A stretch of 64,000 nt of DNA from Stenogyne calaminthoides (taxonomy: Eukaryota > Streptophyta > Magnoliopsida > Lamiales > Lamiaceae). The translations under genes were made by a program, and so were the position numbers. The first letter of the stretch is position 1. Each line of letters starts with the position of its first letter. Of the stretch, positions 43,974-55,711 are shown piece after piece. The stretch is taken from contig JBBCBC010000030.1 in the NCBI GenBank assembly GCA_037126765.1, forward strand, positions 868,001 to 932,000. Reading direction: 5' to 3'. Under the pieces are notes generated by a model, which worked only from the letters and a program-made list of their open reading frames with translations, was not told the origin of the DNA and made no database searches.

Positions 43974-44793
43974 CTATCTGCCCTCTATACATGTAACTGT
44001 AACTTGATTCTGTGATTTATATTTTACATTCGAGCTATTTGAACTCTGATCGGTTGAAACATCTCTCTCTGTGAAAAAAACCAGGCAGCTTCGCCTGAGG
44101 AAATACAACTTCATTCCTCAGCATAAAAACCACCGAAGACATGCTTGGCCTATCCTCTGGAGTTTTTTGCACGCACAACAGTCCCACATGGATCGAATGC
44201 AGCACTTGAGATAAGTCGAATGAGTCGCCTAGACAAGGGTCTATTAAATTTGCCGAGTTCTCTTCTTTATAAAGTGTCCATGCCTGTTCAAAATGTGCAA
44301 ACAGTTGTGATGATAAAGTTTTTAGCTACAAATGTTGGCCAGAGGAAATAGTACTTACATGTCCTAGAAGGTTGAGACTGTGATCTTTGAGGAAGAATCC
44401 CATGTTTCTCTTTCCGCTCACAATTTCTAGAACAAGAACACCGAAACTGAATACATCGGACTTGACTGAAAACAATCCGTCTATTGGATATTCCGCAGAC
44501 ATATAACCACTGTGATGAAGTATTAACAAGATTTTATGTTAAAGGTAATAATAATAGGATTTAGATAAAGAGATATCAATTTCTCGAGCATCTTACTATG
44601 TTCCAACAACTCTGCGTGTCTGAGCTTCAGTTTCGTTTCCTCCAAAACTCTTGGCTAAGCCAAAGTCTGATATCTTTGGATTCATGTCAGCATCTAGCAA
44701 TATGTTGCTTGCTTTGAGGTCTCGATGGATTATTCTCAGCCTGGAATCTTGATGAAGATACAAGAGTCCCTTTGCAATTCCATTGATGATATG

Positions 44794-44940
44794 TTTTAGG
44801 GATATAAGTTCACCATATCTTGGTATTTATTATTGTATATATTGTTGAGATATTCATTCCTTGTATATTGTTGTATCCTCATTATTAATAGCAAAAATCC
44901 CCCATCACTTATTCACGGTGAATCAATTACTTGTCTCTCA
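44794..44940 (+). repeat. 5' LTR of the copia element in copy D
   Basis: 147 bp, ends TCTCTCA, with TATTTATTATTGTATATATT as a TATA-like core. Near-identical to 49433-49579. Confidence 0.95.
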
Positions 44941-45066
44941 TGGTATCAAGTCTAAACACAAGAAAACCCTAAAAAAATTTCTGCCATCTTCTCCTTCTTT
45001 TTTCTGTCTAGGTTTTTGGCCGTCCCCTACCTCCCCCCCTCTCCTTCCCTTACTCGATCCTCTCCC

Positions 45067-48000
45067 ATGGCCGCCACCGATCCCATGCCGATTACTCCCA
45101 TGATCAACATAGTCAAAATCCATCTTTCTGATACTACCTACGTTCTATGGAAGCGTCAAGTCGAAGCCATGCTGAAGGCTTTCGACTTGACCAGTCTCAT
45201 CGACGACAATGTTGTTGTCCCGTCTTCGACGATCACCTCTGATGCCGGTGTCGTCTCTCCCAACCCTGATTTCGCGACATGGAAACTAAAGGATCGCCGC
45301 CTATTGTCCGTCATCTTCGCAATGCTGGAGGTCGAAGTGATGGCGGAGGTCATCGAGTGCCACATTGCTAGCTCGGCGTGGCTTGCTCTGGAATCCGCAT
45401 TTGCCTACTCATCGGAATAGCGGGCAAATCAACTTCGTGCGGAATTGTTGAATCTTCGCCGTGGCTATCAATCGGTCATGGATTATGGTCGTTCTTTCAA
45501 GGCCCTCTGTGATCAATTGTCCACGATTGGTCGGCCGGTTCTCGAGAATGACAAAGTTCATTGGTTTCTTCGTGGTCTCGGTCCTCGGTATATTGGGTTC
45601 AGTGAAACGAGAATGGCTATGCCATCTCTGCCTTCCTTCCGTGATCTTGTGTATCAGGCAATCCAGTATGAAATTTTATTGAAATCAGTGAAGGCTCCTG
45701 CTCCTCCACAGGCCGCTTTTTACTCCAATAATCGTGGCTCGAATTCCGGCAATGGTGGCCGCTCCAACAGGGGTGGAAATTCTAATGGGGGTCGCTCAAA
45801 CTACGGTGGTGGAGGTCGCGGGAATTCGAATAGGAATTCTGGTGGAAACCCTAATGGTGGTTCAAACTTTAATCAAAATGGGTTTGGTGGACGTCGGCCT
45901 CCCCGGTGCCAAATATGTCGTGGGGAACACTACACTGACAAGTGTCCTCAATTTCTTGGACGTTCACAATCTGCCCAGCTTGCTCAAGCATTTCAAGCTT
46001 CTTGCAACATCTCGAACAACACCCCGGATTGGTATATGGACTCGGGCGCCTCAGCCCACATGACTGATCAGCCATCTGCTTTGGATACATATGAATCGTA
46101 TACTGGTAATGGCTCCGTGATTGTTGGTAACAGAAATTCTCTCTCTATCTCTCATATTGGTATAAGCAAATTATCTCCTGATGTCAATTTATTAGATGTG
46201 CTGGTTGTCCCACATATAACTAAGAATCTTCTGTCCATTGGTAAACTTACGTCTGACTATCCGGTTGATGTTGTTTTTTCTGATAAATCATTCACTGTTC
46301 AGAATCGAGCAACAAAGGCGATACTAGCACAGGGCCGGTGTGAGAAGGGGTTATATATTCTGAAAAAGGGGAGTACAACTTTGGTGGCTGCTTTGTGGAC
46401 CAAGGCTTTGAAGGTTAGTTTTGATCTTTGGCATTTACGTTTGGGGCATGTCCCGTTTTCTATAATTTCTCTGTTAAATAAATTAGGCCAGTTGTCAGTT
46501 ACTTATGTTTTGCCTAGTCCGAGTGTTTGTTCCTCTTGTCAGTTGACAAAGAGTAAACGATTGTCTTTTAATTTGAATGATACACGTGTTTCTGCTGTGC
46601 TTGATTTGGTGCATTGTGATTTGTGGGGACCGGCTCCCGTTAATACTGTTGATGGTTTTCGTTACTATGCTGCTTTTGTCGATGATTTTTCCAGTTTCAC
46701 CTGGTTGTTTCCATTATGTGCTAAATCAGAATTCTTTGCAACATTTGAGCAGTTTCACATATTTGTCTATAATCAATTCTCGAAATCAATGAAGATTTTT
46801 CAAAGTGATGGGGGTACTGAGTTTACATGCAACCAAGTTCGTAATTTCTTAAATCATCATGGGATTCTTCATCGCATTTCTTGTCCTTATACTCCTTAGC
46901 AGAATGGCCGCGCTGAAAGAAAACACCATATCACTGAAACAGGGCTTTCAATGATGTTTCATTCTCATGCTCCTGCCCGTTTTTGATTTGATGCTTTCTC
47001 TACAGTGGTATACGTTATCAATCGTCTTCCATCAGTTATTTTGGATAACAAATCACCATTTGTGCTTCTCTTTCAGCAGACACAAAATTATGCAAACTTC
47101 AAACATGTTGATTGCCGAGTTTTTCCATACTTACGAGACTACTCTCCACATAAGCTTGCTCCTCGCAGTCGGGCTTGTATTTTTTTAGGCTACAACAGTG
47201 CCCATAAGGGTTTTCGGTGTTATGATCCTATTTCCGCTCGCATATTTATTACACAACATGCTTAATTTGATTAACGTGTTTTCCCTTTCTCAGGTGATTC
47301 ACAGGTTTCCTCTGAGAGTGTTATTGATCTTTCGACCTTTCAGGACTTGGAGCTTGGTCCTGATACCTCCATGACTTCTCCACCTAATCGAAGTCCGCCC
47401 ATGACGGCTGCTTCGGCTGCTTCTCGACTTCTACCGGACAGTACCGACCTGCCCGCACCTCTGTTAGCACATCTTTTTTTTTTGATCGGACAAAGTTAGT
47501 TGTTAGTAGTTAGTACACCAAGCACCCAAACACTCCACAAATTCACCAAGCCACCTTATAACTCCCATACTCCAATTCGTTCCCAAAGGGAATCGAACCT
47601 GGGTCTCCCACTCAATTGAGGAGCCTGCTCCTATCGTTGCTCAACCTCCTGTGCCGCCTCCTGAAGAGCCTCTGGCCCCGGTTCTGAATCATGACGGTGC
47701 CTAGCAACATCAAGATCTTATTCAGCCGGCCCCTGCCTCGCCAGTTGGCCCTCATGCCGAGCCACCTGCACCGCAACCACCTCTTGTGCCATCTTCTCAC
47801 TCTATGGTTACTCGGTCTAAATCAGGAATTTTCAAACCTCGTCATCCGGTTGATTTGGACTCTACTGCTCTTCTTTCGGCTTTGACTGTTGCCTTTGAGC
47901 CTCGTGGGTTTAAGTCTGCTTCCAAGTTTCCAGAATAGATTGCTGTCATGCAGGACGAGATTGATGCTCTTCGTTCAAATGATACTTGGGGCTTGGTACC

Positions 48001-49336
48001 TCGCCCTTCGGACACAAATATTTTAGGTTCCAAGTGGGTGTTTCGAACGAAATTTCATTCTGATGGCTCGATTGAGCGCCACAAGGCTCGTCTAGTTGTA
48101 CAGGGTTTTACTCAGGTTCCCGGGGCTGATTTTCATCATACATTCAGTCCAGTTGTCAAAGCTGCTACTGTTCGATTTATCCTGGCACTTTCTGTTCAGT
48201 TTCGGTGGCCTCTTCACCAGCTCGATGTTAAGAATGCCTTCCTAAATGGCATTCTATCGAAACCCGTCTATATGTCTCAGCCTCCTGGTTTCATTGATCC
48301 CATTCCCGGATCACTTTTGCCGACTTAAGAAGGCTTTATATGGGCTTCGTCAGGCTCCTCTAGCCTGGTTTCAACGCTTTAGCTCGTTTCTTGGCAGCAT
48401 TGGCTTCTCTACGAGTCGTTGTGACTTATCTATTTTCTTCTTGCATCGAGGTACTTCAGTAATCTTTTTACTTCTTTATGTCGATGATAACATTGTAATA
48501 GGCAATGATCCTGTTCTCTTGAAGAAGTTTATTGATCGGACGCATGCTGAGTTTGCCATCAAGGATCTTGGTAATCTAAACTACTTTCTTAGGTTGGAGA
48601 TTTCCTATACTTTTGATGGTTTGTTTGTTGGGCAAACCAATGCTCGTGATATTCTGGAACGTGTAAATCTTTTAGAGTCTAAGCCGATTGCCACGCCTCT
48701 TCTTGCTGGTGATTCTCTTGTGAGTACTGGTGTTCCTTTCTCCGATCCCACTTTGTACCATTCCTTGTTGGGGGCACTGCAGTATTTGACTATTACTCGT
48801 TCGGACCTATCCTTTGCTGTTAATTCCGTTAGTCAATTTCTCCACTCACCTACAGTGGATCATTTTACTGTTGTCAAGCGAATTCTACGTTATGTTAAAG
48901 GTACACTTCACTTTGGCCTTTCCTTTTCACATCGCCCCGAGTTCAATATTGTTGGCTACTCTGATGCAGATTGGGCTCGTTGTGTAGAGACTCGTCGTTC
49001 TACTTATGGTTATTCAATTTTCCTTGGGGGTAACCTTGTTTCTTGGAGTGCGAAGAAACAACCCACTGTCTCTCAATCCAGTTGTGAGTCGGAATATAGG
49101 GCGATGGCGAATACAGCTGCCGAGTTGGTCTGGCTGTCCAACCTGTTACGAGAGTTTCGGATTACATCTCCTGTTCACCCCTTGTTGCTCTGTGACAACA
49201 AGAGTGCCATCTTTCCAAGTCAAAATCCGGTTGCTCATAAACGTGCAAAGCACATTGACATCGACTGTCATTTTGTTCATGAATTGGTTTCTTCGGGGAA
49301 GCTTCAAACTCAGTTTGTTCCTCTCATCTTTAGCTA
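45067..49336 (+). pseudogene. Copia gag-pol polyprotein, degenerate
   Basis: Order: gag from MAATDPMPITPMINIVKIHL (45067) with a TAG at 45418; gag C-terminus; zinc knuckle CQICRGEHYTDKC (about 45911); protease DWYMDSGASAHMT (about 46027); pre-integrase LWHLRLGH; integrase with HCDLWGPAP and QSDGGTEF, stopped by TAG at 46897 where CAG is expected before QNGRAERK; further integrase to about 47265 with another stop; hinge interrupted by a SINE-like insertion; reverse transcriptase from 47948 (KARLVVQGFTQ, LDVKNAFLNG), a frameshift near 48325, then LLYVDDNIVIG (about 48480), and RNase H with YSDADWARC and SESEYRAMA-like text to about 49336. Copia order (integrase before reverse transcriptase) is clear. 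Several lesions make it inactive. Confidence 0.93.
47478..47628 (-). mobile_element. SINE-like insertion in the copia hinge region
   Basis: On the minus strand a block containing GGAGACCCAGGTTCGATTCC (B-box core GGTTCGATTCC at 47589-47599) runs about 130 bp to CTTTGTCCGATC and then an A-run of about ten. An internal Pol III B box followed by a poly-A tail is a tRNA-derived SINE layout, and it breaks the copia frame. An A box is not clear and the target duplication is imperfect at best, so this may be 5'-truncated. Confidence 0.55.
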
Positions 49337-49432
49337 GCAGACATCTTCACAAAGAGTCTACCACGACCGACCTTTGAGTTTTTACGCTCCAAGCTCTGCG
49401 TTTGTCTTCACCCCACGCAACGCTTGCGGGGG

Positions 49433-49579
49433 TATTAGGGATATAAGTTGACCATATCTTGGTATTTATTATTATATATATTGTTGAGATATTCATTCCT
49501 TGTATATTGTTGTATCCTCATTATTAATAGCAAAAATCCCCCATCACCTATTCACGGTGAATCAATTACTTTTCTCTCA
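49433..49579 (+). repeat. 3' LTR of the copia element in copy D
   Basis: 147 bp, differing from the 5' LTR at five sites (for example CAC-TTA versus CAC-CTA near its centre-right). A polypurine tract lies directly upstream. Confidence 0.95.
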
Positions 49580-50924
49580 ATATGAAAATGTTTTTGCCAA
49601 TCAAGTTGCATGCTTTTTGTTTCATCTGCCAACATATATCCTGGAGTTAGTGTTGTCTTTTACAAATCTAATGGTAGGGAATGTGATCCTCTGTGGCAGA
49701 TTGATTGCACTCACCAAATATAATCAAGTCGAGGCTACTGTTAGGCATGTACTCGTAGATCAACATGCTCTCTTCTCCTTCAGCACAAAACCCTAAAGTC
49801 CTCACTAAATTGCGGTGTTGAAGTTTGGCGATCAAGATCACTTCATTCTTCAACTCACCCACTCCTTGCGTGGAGGTTTTGGACAAGCGTTTCTGCTTCC
49901 GCTTCCCTCTCCGCTGATATTCAGCCGTGCGTACGCCATACAGTTACAGTTCCTGGAGCATTCTGCTTCGCAGTCCGAAAGCCTCATCCTCTGTTCATTG
50001 ATGGTTGAATTTCTTGCATCGGGCAATTTAATCCCCGAATACCTCAAGAACACATCTCCAGATTGAAAGTTCAAATGTATCCTTCTTTCGCATCCATTCG
50101 AGCTTTCTGTTCCAATCCAACTTTCCGGATTTCTCGATACAAATTTATCGAGACATCCGCAAGGTGGAGAGTTTCTTATGTTGCAAACACCATATGCTCC
50201 CCACCTATTGTATCTATCACAATTGTCTGCTACCGCCTACCGCTGATCTATATTCAGTTCATTCTTGGGTTTGAGAATTCTTTACTCAACGTGCTGCATG
50301 GCCCGTTGGCGTCAGAACGGACCTGGAAAGAACAGATGGATCAACACTATCTTCCCTATACTTCACCTCCTTCTCATTCCTTGATAACCTTATGGTATAG
50401 ATGCGATCGTTTTTTATATCAGGTGCTCCCTGAATCGGACTCCATTCCAGGGTCCAAGCTATTCATGGTAGTATTGCCTCTTTTACCCATCACCTGCGGA
50501 TATCCAGTTGGATTGAGAACTCGCCTGGAGCAGGATCATCGACGAGAAGTAAGTCTCCACCCCTGTTACGTAATTCCATCCCATGCTCATGCCTGGTAAA
50601 TGTGTGTCGGATGGATAATCGAAACTCTGCCAAACAATGTTGCCATCCTTCACCACGAGATTCCCGTGTGTCGTTGGATTTTTCACGGGAGATCTCGTAG
50701 TCGTAGCATTGGATGACCATATGATGGAGCCGTTAGTATCATTCAGAATGGCCAAATTCCCAGAAACTGTAACTATCAAAACGCCGGAGTTATTTCTGAG
50801 TGGAGATTCTCTGTTTGCAACCCAAACCACTGTGTGAACTGGGATATTGTTGTACCATATGCCCAAATACCGATTCGTGGAATTTCCAGGACTGAAAAAC
50901 CCGAGTTCAAAGATGCCACCTGAT

Positions 50925-51697
50925 GAATCTGAATACTATTTTCACACCATAGTCCTCTCTTATTTTTCATTCTCTCATGTTCATACTCCTAAATCAAGTA
51001 CTCGAGATCGAAATAAGTTATCTTCAAATAATGCCATGTCTTTTATAAGAAAAATTGGCAATTGTTGTTTGAGGATGCATACACTATAAATTGATTTTCG
51101 TATATTTAATTTAATTTTTACATTGAACTACTATTTAAACTCGGACACAAACATTATAATAACAGTATTAGTAGTAGTCGAAGAGAAGTTGAATTAAACT
51201 TTCCGGCAAGTTTTCATTTCATGTAGTACATATCAAGATAATTATTCCAATTTTAGAGAACTTTGACCAAAGACTTTACGCATAATATATTTTGGTCTTG
51301 ACTTGGAAACTCTGTGCTTTTATAAATTTGTCAATCTGATATTTGTTTCACACTTGGTAGTTTTTCTACAATATCTATGGTCTTCGGAATGAAGCTAGGG
51401 CCAGTTCAACTCTATAATATCAAATGGAGCATATTTGTTTTAATTTGTGAAATACGATGAAATCAGATGTGAAGGATCATGATTCATGGGGAGCCTTTAG
51501 GCATTATACTTTTACTATTCATTTTTCATTAAATTTGTATTACCATAAATTTATCTGACAATAGTTGGTGTAAGCATAACAATTAACATGACAAAATGTA
51601 ATGTCTCAAAAAATTATTGACATTTTCTTCGAAAAAAAAAAATTATTGACATAAAAATTTTCATGTGACGTTTTATAAATAGATATCTGTAACAATT
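50925..51697. other. Intergenic between copies D and E
   Basis: No gene. It aligns in pieces with the 5' flank of copy C (36840-37170) and with 43282-43973, and it lacks the retroelement found there. It serves as the unoccupied counterpart of the 37185-43281 insertion site (GGAATGAAGCTAGGGCC near 51388). Confidence 0.7.
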
Positions 51698-54239
51698 CTA
51701 TCTGCCTTCCATCCATGTAATTGTAACTTGATTTTGTGAATTATTTTCTACATTCAAGATATTTGAATTCCGATTGATTGAAACATCTCTCTCCGTAAAA
51801 AACCCAGGCTGCTTAGCCTCAGGCAATGCAACTTCATTTCCAAGCATAAAAACCACCGAAGACATGTTTGGCCTATCCTCTGGAGATTTTTGCACGCACA
51901 ACAGTCCCACGTGGATCGAGCGCATCACTTGAGATAAGTCGAACGAGTTGCCTAGACAAGGGTCTACTAAATTTGTCAGTTGTCTTCTTTATAAAGTCTC
52001 CATGCCTGTCCAAAATGTGAAACGGTTGAGATGATAAAATTTGTAGCTATATGTGATGACTACAGGGCATAATGCTTACATGTCCAGTAAGGTTGAGATT
52101 GTGATCTTTGAAGAAGAATCCTCTGTTTCTCTTTCCACTCACAATTTCTAGCACAAGAACGCCGAAGCTGAATACATCTGACTTGGTTGAAAACAACCCA
52201 TCTATTGTGTATTCTGGAGACATGTATCCACTGTAATGAAGTATTAACACAAAAACTAACTTTAGATGGTAAAGACAGGAATTAGATAAAGATAAATCAG
52301 TTTCTCTATCGTCTTACTATGTTCCAACAACTCTACTCGTTTCAGCTTCAGTTTGGTTTTCTCCAAAACTCCTAGCTAAGCCAAAGTCCGATATCTTCGG
52401 ATTCATGTCAGAGTCTAGCAATATGTTGCTCGCTTTAAGATCCCGGTGTATTATTCTTAGCCTGGAATCTTGATGAAGATACAACAATCCCTTTGCTATT
52501 CCATTAATGATATCTAAACGCTTTTGCCAGTCGAGTAGCTTGTTTTTCTTTTCATCTGCCATCACATACCCTCGAGTTAGTGTTGTATTGTTGCAAAATT
52601 AAAACGTGACAAAATTGAAAATGTATTGGCAGATAGTACTCACAAAAGATAATCAAGTCGAGGCTACTGTTAGGCATGTACTCATATATCAACATGCTCT
52701 CGTTTCCTTCAGCACAAAATCCTAAAGTCCTCACCAAATTGCGATGCTGAAGTTTAGAAATCAGTATCATTTCATTTTTCAATTCATCGACTCCTTGTGT
52801 GGAGGTTTTGGATAAGCGTTTCACAGCAATTTCTTGTCCGTCTTCCAGCATGCCCTACAACCAAAAATTGGAAACATGATATGCAAGAAAGTGTTGCTTG
52901 TTCAGCCAATCTGAACAGTTATATTTTGACATAATAATTCATAAAATTTGAAGAAATTCTAGCATCCTACCCTGTAAACAGGCCCAAATCCACCCTGACC
53001 AAGCTTGTTTTTGTCAGCAAAATTATCGGTTGCTTTAAAAATAGTCGATAAGCTGAAGAAGGGCAAGTCTGTGTTCTTGACGACGTCTCTTCCACTAGAT
53101 GGCCTTGCACCTGCAACTAAGGTAAATGAGTTAAAGAATCAATCACTGTTTGTATATATTCTTCACCAAAATTCACATTTGTCATACCTTCTTTTCCCAA
53201 TCTTGGATCCTTCTTCCTCTTCCAAGTTATAATCAAGTAGACAATTAGGCACACAAGAACTACACACGATACTGATGCCAAACTCACTATTATAAGTACT
53301 CCCTTTTTGCTCCATTTCGAGCTTTCTATCGAAACAACATATAACAAAAATGATACAAAATTAGACTCTGACAGTATTTTAAATATCCACAAGCTTGCAC
53401 AAGTTTTAATAAATTTATTTGGGGAAACAGTTAGCACTTAGATAATTTTTAAGCTTGCACATGTTTTAATAAATACGGGAAAATAGATTTCTTTAGTAAT
53501 ATAAGTTATCTCTATTTTAGTGTCAGTTACGATTTTCAATTCAGTAACTTTCAAAATTTGACATATTAATCAATCCTGCCATGGGACAAGTTAAACCCAG
53601 TCAAGTTAGTCTCAACCAAATGTTTTACCTCATATAACTGGTTATCGAATTAAAATGTCAAACAATTGAAAGTTGCAGGAAGATTTTCGATGCCTGAAAA
53701 TCAACATGATTGAAATTAAAACCCAATTAATACAAACCTCTTTCTGCAGCAGCCATCCTGATATAAAGATCCTGTCCAACTGAAGAAAAAGTTCTAATAT
53801 CAATCAAGTCCCCATGATAAAACAAGCATCCACTTCCATCCCCGCTGATATTCAACCGTGCGTACGCCGTACAACTACAGTTTCTCGAGCACTCTGCTTC
53901 GCACTCTTTCAGGCTCATCATCTCTTCATTGAACGCCAAACGCGCCACACGTGTTGTATCTGTCGCAATTATCCGTTTGCAGTGTTCTATATAAAGCCCA
54001 TTCTTGTGTTTGAGAACTCCATATCCACCGTAGTGTCATGCCAGTAGACGTCACGACAAACCTGGAAAGAACAGATTGATCAACGATGACTTCCCTATAC
54101 TTCACCTCCTTCTCATTCCTCCATAGCCTCAACATGTATATCCGATCGTTCCTCGAACCAGGGGCTCCGCTGAATCGGACCCCGTTCCAGGGTCCAAGCC
54201 TGCTCATAGTAACATTACCTGATGGAGTGTAAGGGTCAA
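51698..54239 (-). pseudogene. S-receptor-like kinase copy E, lectin domain lost
   Basis: Exon 1 begins in mid-SLG at about 54239 (GNVTMSRLGPWNGVRFSGAP), runs to NTCGAFGVQ, then is joined by a deletion to late PAN text (FNEEMMSLKECEAECSRNC). Exon 2 (about 53330-53185) carries the membrane segment; exon 3 (about 53110-52977) has GQGGFGPVY; exon 4 (about 52856-52645) AVKRLSKTSTQ; exon 5 (about 52555-52318) HRDLKASN and DFG; exon 6 (about 52228-52083) SPEYTIDG; exon 7 to 51698 ends MEGR. Lesions: missing signal peptide and B-lectin, the SLG-PAN deletion, and one missing base near 51975 that shifts the last exon. The kinase is otherwise well preserved, suggesting recent loss. Confidence 0.92.
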
Positions 54240-54318
54240 GAAACAAGAAAGAATAATAAAAATATACAACATTTTTCCTAATTATCAGTCCGATTTTATC
54301 CGGTCACACAAGATTATA

Positions 54319-54553
54319 CTCCCTCTGTGCCAAACTCGTTTGAACATTCACTATTTGACTTGTGTTTTAGCGAACGAGATGCTTATTAATATTTAAAATG
54401 ATAAATATATTTTTAAGGTGGGGTATGATAGTGCTACCCCTCATCTATCCTACCATACCTTAAAAGTCACTTTATCATTTCATATATTTTAAACAACTCG
54501 CTCAATAAAACACGAGCGAAAAAGTAAAATGTTCAATCGAGTACGGGAGGGAG
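54319..54553. mobile_element. Stowaway-type MITE (Tc1/mariner-like)
   Basis: The 235-bp element begins CTCCCTCTGTGCCAAACTCG and ends CGAGTACGGGAGGGAG, flanked by TA (54317-54318 and 54554-54555). It contains GATAGTGCTACCCCTCATC, part of which is copied again at 54686. Confidence 0.85.
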
Positions 54554-54708
54554 TATTTCATTAATCAGGATATCAATAGACAATTGCACCTGTTTATTAC
54601 TACTGGATGACATTAGTAAGCTTATAATCATAAGAAAATGATTAGTATTTATTAGGGGTATTAGTAAGCTTATAATCATTAGGGATGATAGTACTACCCC
54701 TCATCTAT

Positions 54709-55594
54709 CCTGAATTATCAATATTGAGCCACAATATTATTCAAGCCCATAAATATTAATTAATCCAACTACATAATTAATATTGCACTATCCATCTTAA
54801 CCCATATTACAGTCAATATGGCTCCCGGTTATTATTTCCCGTGTTTAAGATTATCTAGCCCATTAATTAATTCAAGCCACTGAAATAGCTTTCCACTAAT
54901 TAATATCTTTTATCCTTGGTAAAGGAACGGTTCAACATTATTATCCATACCGGACACTAGTTCCACTTGCAAGATTTGGTATGACAAAACTTATGAACCT
55001 CCCAATGGGGCAAATCTAACAAGCGTACTTGCACACGATTCTCCGTATTAAATCTTAGCAATCACATGTGACCAATAATATTGTCCAAGATATAAAGTAT
55101 TGAATCTCGTTGATTCTCTACCCGTAATAAGTCAAATCAATAGTTACTAACCACACGCGATCCTATTTAAGAGACGAAGATTAAGAAATAAAGAACCACT
55201 GAGGTCTAATTCTTCCTAGTTCAGTTCTGAAGAATTTGTCCTCCTGTAGGTCCTCTTCAGTGCACTAGACATGCACTAGTGTAATCTCTTGGTCAAGACA
55301 AGCCAATCTGAGTCTTACACTTCAACCTTTCACGATGGATTGTTCATTTCCATCTAGGTCGTGAATGGTGTACTTTTGGTTACAAGGAACTGTTAATTTA
55401 ATCTTCTGTGATCTGGTATTGCTAAATTAACTACAATGTAACACGTACTATTTATTGAACAGTTGTGCAGTAAGTATATGTAACATTCGATGATATTTAA
55501 AGCATCAGTGATAAACAATATATTTCAGTAAATAAGTCCGAAATTCAGTCTGATTATACAAAGTAAAAGCATACTTTCCAGTATAATCCCAACA
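54709..55594 (-). repeat. 3' LTR (partial) of the long-LTR copia element
   Basis: From GAATTATCAATATTGAGCC to GTATAATCCCAACA, colinear with 62013-62717 and extending about 160 bp past the point where that copy is interrupted. The outer half is missing, replaced by filler-like sequence. Confidence 0.9.
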
Positions 55595-55711
55595 ATCTCC
55601 CACTTATACTCAAAGTCTGCTTTTAAGTATACTACAGCATGTCTCGTGTAGTTCCTAATACGTGACATATAATGTCACCTACACGAACCTAATAATGTCT
55701 CCCACTTATAC

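Larger units (their letters stand above)
44794..49579 (+). mobile_element. Ty1/copia retrotransposon (4.79 kb) in a kinase exon
   Basis: Two 147-bp LTRs (44794-44940 and 49433-49579) differ at 5 positions by my count. A perfect 5-bp duplication ATATG flanks the element (44789-44793 and 49580-49584). TGGTATCAAG at 44941 is an initiator-tRNA-Met-type primer site, and TTGCGGGGG before the right LTR is the polypurine tract. LTRs start TTTTAGGG and TATTAGGG, so the usual TG has been lost in both copies. The coding region has stops, frameshifts and an inserted SINE-like segment, so it is not autonomous today. Confidence 0.95.
43974..50924 (-). pseudogene. S-receptor-like kinase copy D, deleted and interrupted by a copia element
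   Basis: The 5' end is lost: homology begins at SGGIFELGFFSPGNS near 50924, without a signal peptide. Lectin and SLG text follows with many frame changes (MGIWYNNIPVHTVVWVANRE at 50866; ADNCDRYN and the cysteine region near 50250-50100). PAN text (YARLNISGEGSG, about 49900) is fused directly to RLSKTSTQGVGELKNE, so the PAN end, membrane segment, glycine loop and catalytic lysine exon start are gone. The exon with HRDLKASN and DFG is split at QKHFHI/INGIAKG by a copia element (44794-49579). SAEYPIDG (44500) and the last exon (44285-43974, ending CIEGR) follow. It cannot produce a receptor or a kinase. Confidence 0.93.

Noticed and set aside
47589..47600. Possible tRNA gene from the GGTTCGATTCC B box
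   Set aside because: No acceptor stem, anticodon arm or clear A box could be placed; the poly-A tail and position inside a copia gene favour a SINE.
5350..54239. The array as a self-incompatibility S-locus
   Set aside because: S-RLKs of this type are common receptor-like kinases; no pollen-side partner gene is visible and all copies are damaged.
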